From the NCBI RefSeq assembly GCF_002916655.1, contig NZ_PPSM01000025.1, forward strand, positions 248,001 to 312,000: a stretch of 64,000 nucleotides of DNA, given 5' to 3'. Origin of the DNA: Novosphingobium sp. HII-3. GTDB lineage: Bacteria > Pseudomonadota > Alphaproteobacteria > Sphingomonadales > Sphingomonadaceae. The notes beneath the pieces are model-generated. The model saw only the letters and a list, made by a program, of their open reading frames with translations, was not told the DNA's origin and ran no database searches. Below are positions 59,564-64,000 of the stretch, one piece after another (the first letter of the stretch is position 1; every line of letters starts with the position of its first letter). Both the position numbers and the translations under genes were made by a program.

Positions 59564-60447
59564 TGCACGGGCAAGCCGCAGTGATGCGCAATGGTCCATT
59601 GCGGCTGTTTCACATCAGCGACATTCACTTCGGGTTGGAAGACACCCGTGCGCTGGACTGGGTGAAGAGCTGCATCGAAACCGAAAAGCCGGACGCGATC
59701 GCGATAACCGGCGATCTCACCATGCGGGCGCGCCATCCGGAATTCCGGGCAGCCTGTGAGTGGATCACGGCCCTCAAGGTGCCCGTGACGGTGGAAGTCG
59801 GCAATCACGACATTCCCTACTTCAATCTCTACCAGCGCTTCTTCGCGCCGTACAAGCGGTTCAAGGCAATCGAGCGGCTGGTGGAGACGGAGCTGGACCT
59901 GCCTGATCTGGCCATCGTACCGCTTCGCACGACCACGCGTGCCCAGTACCAGCGGTTTCCCTGGTCGAACGGGTGGGTGACGGAGCGCGCTCTCCGTCAC
60001 ACCCTGGATGCGATAGACGCCCTTCCTTCAGGAACGCGGATCCTCGTCGCCTGCCATCATCCGCTGACCGAGCGGCGAGCGGATGGCAAGCTGCTGACCA
60101 TCAACGGGACGCGCGCGATGGAAGCGCTCGCCGGCCGCAAGGTGATGGGTGTGCTCTCCGGGCATGTTCATGACGCCTTCGATCTCACGGAGCAAACGGC
60201 GGCCGGTCCGCTGCGGATGATCGGCGCCGGCACGTTGTCGAAGCGGATCCGCTCGACCCCGCCCAGCTTCAACGAAATTGTCGTGGAAGGCGGTCAGGTG
60301 CGGGTCACCGCACGCAATCTGGCCAAGGTTCCCACGCGGGCCATGCAGATCGACGAGGTCCCGGAAAACGCCCTGCCCCCGCGCGAGCCGAGGGAGCCGG
60401 TCGCGCCCATTGCCACCGTACCGCCGGTCGACCCACCAGTGCACTGA
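59563..60447 (+). CDS. Calcineurin-like metallophosphoesterase
   Basis: A 294-residue protein with the full metal set: Asp20 and His22 (HISDIHFG), Asp51 (TGDLTM), Asn81-His82 (VGNHDIP), a later His pair (CHHPLTE) and GHVHDAFDL. This is the class of cyclic-nucleotide or UDP-sugar phosphoesterases (CpdA/LpxH-like); the substrate is unknown. The proline-rich tail after residue 265 is probably disordered. The start overlaps the lipid kinase stop by one base. It converges on the lipoprotein gene with 4 bases between stops. Confidence 0.92.
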   Translation: MHGQAAVMRNGPLRLFHISDIHFGLEDTRALDWVKSCIETEKPDAIAITGDLTMRARHPEFRAACEWITALKVPVTVEVGNHDIPYFNLYQRFFAPYKRFKAIERLVETELDLPDLAIVPLRTTTRAQYQRFPWSNGWVTERALRHTLDAIDALPSGTRILVACHHPLTERRADGKLLTINGTRAMEALAGRKVMGVLSGHVHDAFDLTEQTAAGPLRMIGAGTLSKRIRSTPPSFNEIVVEGGQVRVTARNLAKVPTRAMQIDEVPENALPPREPREPVAPIATVPPVDPPVH

Positions 60448-60451
60448 GGCG

Positions 60452-60766
60452 TCAGATCGGGCGCGAGCGCAGGTCCTGCAGGTCCGCGTAGACGTCCCGG
60501 GCGCGCTCGCAAGCCTCTTCCGAACCCTTGTCGCACTGACGCATGTGCTTTTGATATTGTTTGTCCAGCCTGCCGATTTCCTCATCGCGCTTGCGCAAGG
60601 CGCGCCCACGCTTCTCGTCGGCTTCGGACTGGCTGGTCGTGGTCCAGTCGACAGCCTTGCCTGCCACGCGGATGGGTGCGGTGACGATGCTGGCGGCGGT
60701 ACGGACGCAGCCGGAGAGCATGAAGGCAGATGCCAGGGTCAGCACGATCGTAGAGCGGCGGATCAT
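60452..60766 (-). CDS. Small lipoprotein
   Basis: A 104-residue protein from MIRRSTIVLTLASAFMLSGC, with the lipobox cysteine at position 20. AAGGAAGGATACTGGA precedes the ATG. The mature part is highly charged and helical (QSEADEKRGRALRKRDEEI, KQYQKHMRQCDKGSEEAC), with two further cysteines. Probably periplasmic, anchored to a membrane. No family recognised. Confidence 0.8.
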   Translation of the reverse strand: MIRRSTIVLTLASAFMLSGCVRTAASIVTAPIRVAGKAVDWTTTSQSEADEKRGRALRKRDEEIGRLDKQYQKHMRQCDKGSEEACERARDVYADLQDLRSRPI

Positions 60767-60826
60767 TCCAGTATCCTTCCTTGGCCTCATGCCGGCGCAA
60801 GCGCCGATGGGGCGCTCATAAACGAA

Positions 60827-60852
60827 GAGGCCGCTTCGGGGGAAGCGGCCTC
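60827..60852 (-). terminator. Terminator after carD
   Basis: GAGGCCGCTT and AAGCGGCCTC are a perfect ten-base stem around six bases. On the minus strand it is followed by TTCGTTTATG. It lies beyond the carD stop with a parS core in between. Confidence 0.75.
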
Positions 60853-60854
60853 CT

Positions 60855-60870
60855 GGTTCCACGTGGAACG
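60855..60870. other. parS core with altered flanks, between carD and its terminator
   Basis: GGTTCCACGTGGAACG: the 14-base core GTTCCACGTGGAAC (60856-60869) is perfect, but the outer T/A pair is G/G. It is about 19 kb from the candidate origin, the farthest of the seven. Confidence 0.75.
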
Positions 60871-60876
60871 CCTGTG

Positions 60877-61410
60877 TCAGGCGGTTTCGGCGCTGTCGTA
60901 GTACTTGGGTGCGTACTCGTTGAGGATCGCCAGGATCTTCTTGAGCGCTGCCGGCTCGTCGGTCTTTTCCATCGCCGCGAGTTCGCGCGCAAGACGCGAG
61001 GATGCGGCTTCGAAGATCTGACGTTCCGAGTAGCTCTGCTCCGGCTGGTCGTCCGCGCGGAACAGGTCGCGGGTCACCTCGGCGATCGAAACCAGATCAC
61101 CCGAGTTGATCTTGGCTTCGTACTCCTGCGCGCGGCGCGACCACATGGTGCGCTTGACCTTGGGCTTGCCCTTGAGCGTGTCCAGGGCTTCGCGCAGGGT
61201 CTTGTCGGAGGACAGCTTGCGCATCCCGATGGATTCGACCTTGTTCACCGGTACGCGCAGCGTCATCCGCTCTTTTTCGAACCGCAGAACATAAAGCTCG
61301 AGCTGCATCCCGGCAATTTCCTGCTTCTGCAGCTCGATCACACGGCCTACGCCGTGCTTAGGATAAACGACGTAATCTCCAACATCGAAGGCGTCGGCCC
61401 TGGTTGCCAT
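60877..61410 (-). CDS. CarD-family transcriptional regulator
   Basis: A 177-residue protein from MATRADAFDVGDYVVYPKHG; AAAGGACGATAC precedes the ATG. The N-terminal Tudor-like RNA-polymerase-interacting domain shows VGDYVVYPKHGVGRV and LRFEKERMTLRVPV; the C-terminal helical DNA-binding domain follows with KVKRTMWSRRAQEYEAKI (split here as KVKRTMWSRR and EYEAKI). CarD/CdnL binds RNA polymerase at promoters and stabilises open complexes; it is broadly needed in alphaproteobacteria. The longer frame to 61665 is not coding. Confidence 0.95.
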   Translation of the reverse strand: MATRADAFDVGDYVVYPKHGVGRVIELQKQEIAGMQLELYVLRFEKERMTLRVPVNKVESIGMRKLSSDKTLREALDTLKGKPKVKRTMWSRRAQEYEAKINSGDLVSIAEVTRDLFRADDQPEQSYSERQIFEAASSRLARELAAMEKTDEPAALKKILAILNEYAPKYYDSAETA

Positions 61411-61624
61411 GTATCGTCCTTTCACCTGCAGGGTTGCCGTTCGTTTCGAATCGGGAGATAAACCGGAGGGTGCGACATGGAGACGTGCTGTCTCCGCCGT
61501 CCGGTCAGACTCTTCTCCCCAACCGTCTTCTTTCGAACCCTGCCTCGCACTGAAAATGCCTGCCGAACGGGCAGAAGCCCGGGCAGTTGAGCGATTATAT
61601 AGCACCGATATGGCAAAAAAGCCA

Positions 61625-61656
61625 GAGGCGCGGAAACCTTTTCGTTTTCGCGCCTC
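61625..61656 (-). terminator. Second (distal) terminator of the fdxA operon
   Basis: GAGGCGCG and CGCGCCTC form the outer stem, continued by four A-T/G-U pairs. On the minus strand TGGC and then TTTTTT follow. It lies about 100 bases beyond the fdxA stop, after a first terminator. Confidence 0.75.
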
Positions 61657-61709
61657 CCGGCTCACTGCGGCAGCAGGGTTCTGCCCTGCTACGCGGTTCT
61701 GAATGTTCG

Positions 61710-61741
61710 AAAAAAGCAGTCTCCGTCGGACGGGCTGCTTT
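61710..61741 (-). terminator. First terminator of the fdxA operon
   Basis: On the minus strand AAAGCAG pairs with CTGCTTT, and inside them CCGTC pairs with GACGG; the stem runs straight into TTTTTT. It begins about 12 bases after the fdxA stop. Confidence 0.88.
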
Positions 61742-61753
61742 CTGCAGAAAAAA

Positions 61754-62092
61754 TCAGTCGCCCTCGCCCGGTTCGGGCGAGAAGAACTTCTCGAACTTGC
61801 CCTCGACCCCCTTCATCTCGTCGGCGTCGGCAGGCGCGTCCTTCTTCGACGTGAGATTAGGCCATTCCGCCGAGTACTTGGCGTTCAGCTCCATCCACTG
61901 CTCGAGACCGCTTTCGGTGTCGGGAAGGATCGCCTCCGCCGGGCATTCCGGTTCGCACACGCCGCAGTCGATGCATTCGCTGGGGTTGATGACCAGCATG
62001 TTCTCACCCTCGTAGAAGCAATCCACGGGGCAGACCTCGACGCAGTCCATGTACTTGCACCTGATGCAGGCGTCGGTGACGACGTACGTCAT
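61754..62092 (-). CDS. fdxA: Seven-iron ferredoxin FdxA
   Basis: A 112-residue ferredoxin of the Azotobacter type. Cysteines at about 9, 12, 17, 21 and 25 ([17 protein letters not shown]) and 40, 43, 46, 50 ([11 protein letters not shown]) give one [3Fe-4S] and one [4Fe-4S] cluster, followed by the typical long C-terminal tail with [16 protein letters not shown]. It acts as a low-potential electron carrier. The S4-protein gene lies 25 bases upstream on the same strand; two terminators follow. Confidence 0.96.
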   Translation of the reverse strand: MTYVVTDACIRCKYMDCVEVCPVDCFYEGENMLVINPSECIDCGVCEPECPAEAILPDTESGLEQWMELNAKYSAEWPNLTSKKDAPADADEMKGVEGKFEKFFSPEPGEGD

Positions 62093-62117
62093 GAGTGCGC
62101 TTTCCTTCCTTCACGCG

Positions 62118-62405
62118 TCAGTTGGTTGGCGGCGCTGCTATGGGATCGATGGCCCTGCCGTCAAGCACTCTGTAGCAACCCTGCGCTTCGCTATAGGGTC
62201 CGCGGCGCAGGGGCAAAGAAAGGACTTCTATCACCTTCACAGTGCCACCTATGGAGAGGGTGAGCACATCGCCGACCGCGATCTTCTGGTGTGCCCGGTC
62301 GATCCGCCGCCCGTTGAGCCGCATGTGGCCCTCCTCGGCCATGGTCTGCGCGACGGGCCGCGTCTTCGCGAGGCGGAGGAACCAGAGGAGCTTGTCGACC
62401 CTCAC
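62118..62405 (-). CDS. S4-domain RNA-binding protein (Hsp15-like)
   Basis: A 95-residue protein starting with GTG (MRVDKLLWFLRLAKTRPVAQ). It is an S4 domain with the Hsp15-like VDKLLWFLR start, then VRLNGRRIDRA-like HMRLNGRRIDRAHQKI and VGDVLTLSI. Hsp15 binds 50S subunits stalled with nascent chains; this role is inferred. The start overlaps the helicase stop as GTGA, and fdxA follows, so the three genes form one operon. Confidence 0.9.
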   Translation of the reverse strand: MRVDKLLWFLRLAKTRPVAQTMAEEGHMRLNGRRIDRAHQKIAVGDVLTLSIGGTVKVIEVLSLPLRRGPYSEAQGCYRVLDGRAIDPIAAPPTN

Positions 62406-64000
62406 CGCACCATGTCCGCAAGCGCCGCGAACGCGCTGTCCCGCCGCACCTGGGCTGCAGGCTCTGCATCCGTGTGCCGGCGAGAGGGACGCCAGCGCCA
62501 GCGGACGGGAGCCGGTGGGCCGTGCTGGCCCTCGGCAAGCGCACGCGGCACGATAGCCTGGAAGCCAGCCAGCTTGAGCAGGCGCGCATAACTCGCGGTG
62601 GTCAAACCCATGGATACGGCGCGCGCAGGATCGAGTGCGAAGGTGCCGCGCTTCTCGCCAGCGCGCTTCTCGCCGGCGTGCTTCTCGCCGCCGCGTGCAT
62701 CGTGCGCCTCGCGCAGCAGCTTCTCGGCCATGTCGAGACGCAGGAACTGTTTGCCGAGGTTGCGGTAGCCGGCGGGCGGGCGACGGCTGCCGGCGGGCAG
62801 GGCGGGGGGCATCGCGGGGTCGGGCGCTGCACCGTCCTGCTTTCCGGCCACGCGCGCCAGCTGGCGCCAGAGCGTGATGGTCTGCGGCCGCAGCATTGCC
62901 GGGACGAAGAGATCGAGCGCACCGACCTTCACGCCCAGGCGGGAAAGCATAGTGCGCCGCTGCTTGTCGAGGCGATCGACGCCGGACCCTTCGCGGGCGG
63001 CGATCCCGCCACGTTCCACCAGAGCGATGAGCAAGGCGCGCAAGTCCGGACCGGCCTCGGTCGAGCGGCTTGCCTCGTCCAGCTTGGTGAGCGGCGCCAG
63101 GGGAGCAAGCGCCGTCTCCAGCCAGCGCTCGAGCGCGGCGACCAGCGCCTTGCGCGACGGCCCGGGTACGGCATCCAGCGCGCGGTCGGGAACGAGGATC
63201 GGCGTCAGCAGCGAGCGGCCGGGAGCCAGGGTTGCCAGCTTCTGGCCGTCCCAGACGAGCGCGCCGTTCTCCAGTGTGATGTCGGCACAGCCTTCGTGCA
63301 CCGCATCCACCAGCGTGTCCGCCCGCTTGCCCAGCAGAGTCGCGAGGTGCTTTTCCGCCGCTGCCAGAAGCAGCTTGCGGTCCGACAGCCGCGCACCGGG
63401 ATCGACCTGGAAGGTGAAGCCACGCAGGGAGCCGATGTGCTCGCCTTCGACCAGCACCTCCTCGTCTTCGAGCCGTACCGAAAGGAGGCCGGTGTCCGGG
63501 CCAAGTTTCTTCATCAGAACAGCTGTCCTGCGGTTGATGAATCGTTCCGTCAATTTGCCGTGAAGTGCGTCTGAAAGTCGAGCCTCCACGGCGCGGGCGC
63601 GGGCGGCCATCTCATCGCGGGCGAGCACCCAGTCGGGGCGCTGTGCGATATAGGCCCAGGACCGGATCGCGGCGATGCGACCCTGCAGCGTGTCGATATC
63701 GCCGCCGGTACGATCAAGTTGCGCGATCTGCGCCGCCACGAAATCCGCCCCAAGTTCTCCAGCGCGAAGATCCTGCCAAAGCCTCGCGACGAAGCGCGAA
63801 TGCGTCTCCACGCCCTGCTGGCGGAAGTCCGGCAAGCGGCAGACGTCCCAGAAGCGGCGCACCTGACCGATGCCACGCACGGTGTCGGCCACCGCGCCTT
63901 CATCCGCCAGGCGCTTTAGCACGGCAAGGTCGATGGCTTCGGGGGCGGAGGCAAGCTCGGGGCGGGAAGGGGGCGCCTCGAGATCGGCGATGAGCGTGGC
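62402..64000 (-). CDS. Suv3-like helicase-related protein, 5' end beyond window
   Basis: The frame is open from the right edge to a stop at 62402; about 532 residues are seen. This is the C-terminal portion of an alphaproteobacterial DEAD/DEAH-type helicase-related protein, whose P-loop and DEAH motifs must lie outside. Visible are the RRFWDVCRLPDFRQ block, the ADLxxP-like helical region and a long basic tail with a repetitive ARGGEKHAGEKRAGEKRG stretch. The C-terminal region has the SUV3_C-like organisation; family naming is moderate. It is the first visible gene of the helicase-S4-fdxA operon. Confidence 0.8.
   Translation of the reverse strand, partial: ATLIADLEAPPSRPELASAPEAIDLAVLKRLADEGAVADTVRGIGQVRRFWDVCRLPDFRQQGVETHSRFVARLWQDLRAGELGADFVAAQIAQLDRTGGDIDTLQGRIAAIRSWAYIAQRPDWVLARDEMAARARAVEARLSDALHGKLTERFINRRTAVLMKKLGPDTGLLSVRLEDEEVLVEGEHIGSLRGFTFQVDPGARLSDRKLLLAAAEKHLATLLGKRADTLVDAVHEGCADITLENGALVWDGQKLATLAPGRSLLTPILVPDRALDAVPGPSRKALVAALERWLETALAPLAPLTKLDEASRSTEAGPDLRALLIALVERGGIAAREGSGVDRLDKQRRTMLSRLGVKVGALDLFVPAMLRPQTITLWRQLARVAGKQDGAAPDPAMPPALPAGSRRPPAGYRNLGKQFLRLDMAEKLLREAHDARGGEKHAGEKRAGEKRGTFALDPARAVSMGLTTASYARLLKLAGFQAIVPRALAEGQHGPPAPVRWRWRPSRRHTDAEPAAQVRRDSAFAALADMVR

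Larger units (their letters stand above)
61411..61753. promoter_or_regulatory. Intergenic region between carD and fdxA
   Basis: A 343-base stretch without a gene. The left part (61411 to about 61600) is the upstream region of carD; no exact -35/-10 pair could be fixed. The right part holds two hairpins serving as tandem terminators for the minus-strand fdxA transcript. Open frames through the region do not look coding. Confidence 0.7.

Noticed and set aside
62640..62700. Short repeated GAGAAG-type units in the helicase tail as a CRISPR-like or tandem DNA repeat
   Set aside because: These are codons for a repetitive Lys/Ala/Gly-rich segment (two to three copies), without regular spacers.

Overview
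This window looks like the replication-origin region of an alphaproteobacterium of the order Sphingomonadales, most like Novosphingobium or Sphingomonas. Base composition is GC-rich. Gene content supports the assignment: a TonB-dependent receptor of the Xanthomonas/Caulobacter type, UrcA, DUF3035, DUF6489, DUF1491 and DUF2497/PopZ-like proteins, a Suv3-like helicase, and the gene orders mnmE-mnmG-rsmG-parA-parB and rho-hemJ-hemE | ppsR-maf-aroE-coaE-dnaQ. Identification is by reading alone; no database search was possible.

Layout. 1-5.4 kb: etfA (cut by the left edge), etfB, sucC, a CysQ-like phosphatase and a secreted TPR metalloprotease-like protein. 5.5-15.7 kb: an OmpA-like lipoprotein, a CorC/HlyC membrane protein, then a long minus-strand run gpmA-purE-purK-folA-ribF-ileS-lspA-DUF3035 lipoprotein. 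15.8-20.6 kb: tRNA-Thr, then a predicted phytate locus (TonB receptor, beta-propeller phytase lipoprotein, lytic transglycosylase). 20.6-23.9 kb: galU, murA and small proteins. 24.2-26 kb: a PadR-DUF1700-GIN-domain operon behind an inverted-repeat operator. 26-35.6 kb: tsaC, an AAA ATPase, a PQQ-type sugar dehydrogenase, msrC, and the translationally coupled mnmG-rsmG-parA-parB operon with mnmE upstream of it. 36-41.4 kb: dienelactone hydrolase, a frameshifted quinone oxidoreductase, terC, rho, hemJ, hemE. 41.45-41.79 kb: the candidate oriC. 41.8-48.2 kb: ppsR, maf, aroE, coaE, dnaQ, hpf, ptsN, two small genes and a SleB-type hydrolase. 48.3-64 kb: xth-erpA, a CBS protein, a ferredoxin-thioesterase pair, popZ-like, tolC, a pcm-like gene, class I fumarase, a LytS/LytTR pair, a lipid-kinase/phosphoesterase pair, carD, fdxA, an S4 protein and a partial helicase.

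The main story is chromosome replication and segregation. Seven 14-bp cores of the ParB site parS (GTTCCACGTGGAAC or a one-base variant) lie between 26.0 and 60.9 kb; five are within 10 kb around parAB. The hemE-ppsR intergenic region, the same place as the Caulobacter and Rickettsia origins (hemE/RP001), carries four DnaA-box-like 9-mers and nine GANTC (CcrM-type) sites in about 200 bp. Genes switch from mostly minus to mostly plus strand at this point, as expected if forks leave from here. A PopZ-like gene 10 kb away may encode the polar anchor for the ParB-parS complex.

No insertion sequences, prophage, CRISPR arrays or rRNA genes were seen. The window is mostly core chromosome. The more unusual parts are the phytate locus, the PadR module, a metallophosphoesterase-like protein with lost metal ligands, and the broken quinone oxidoreductase.
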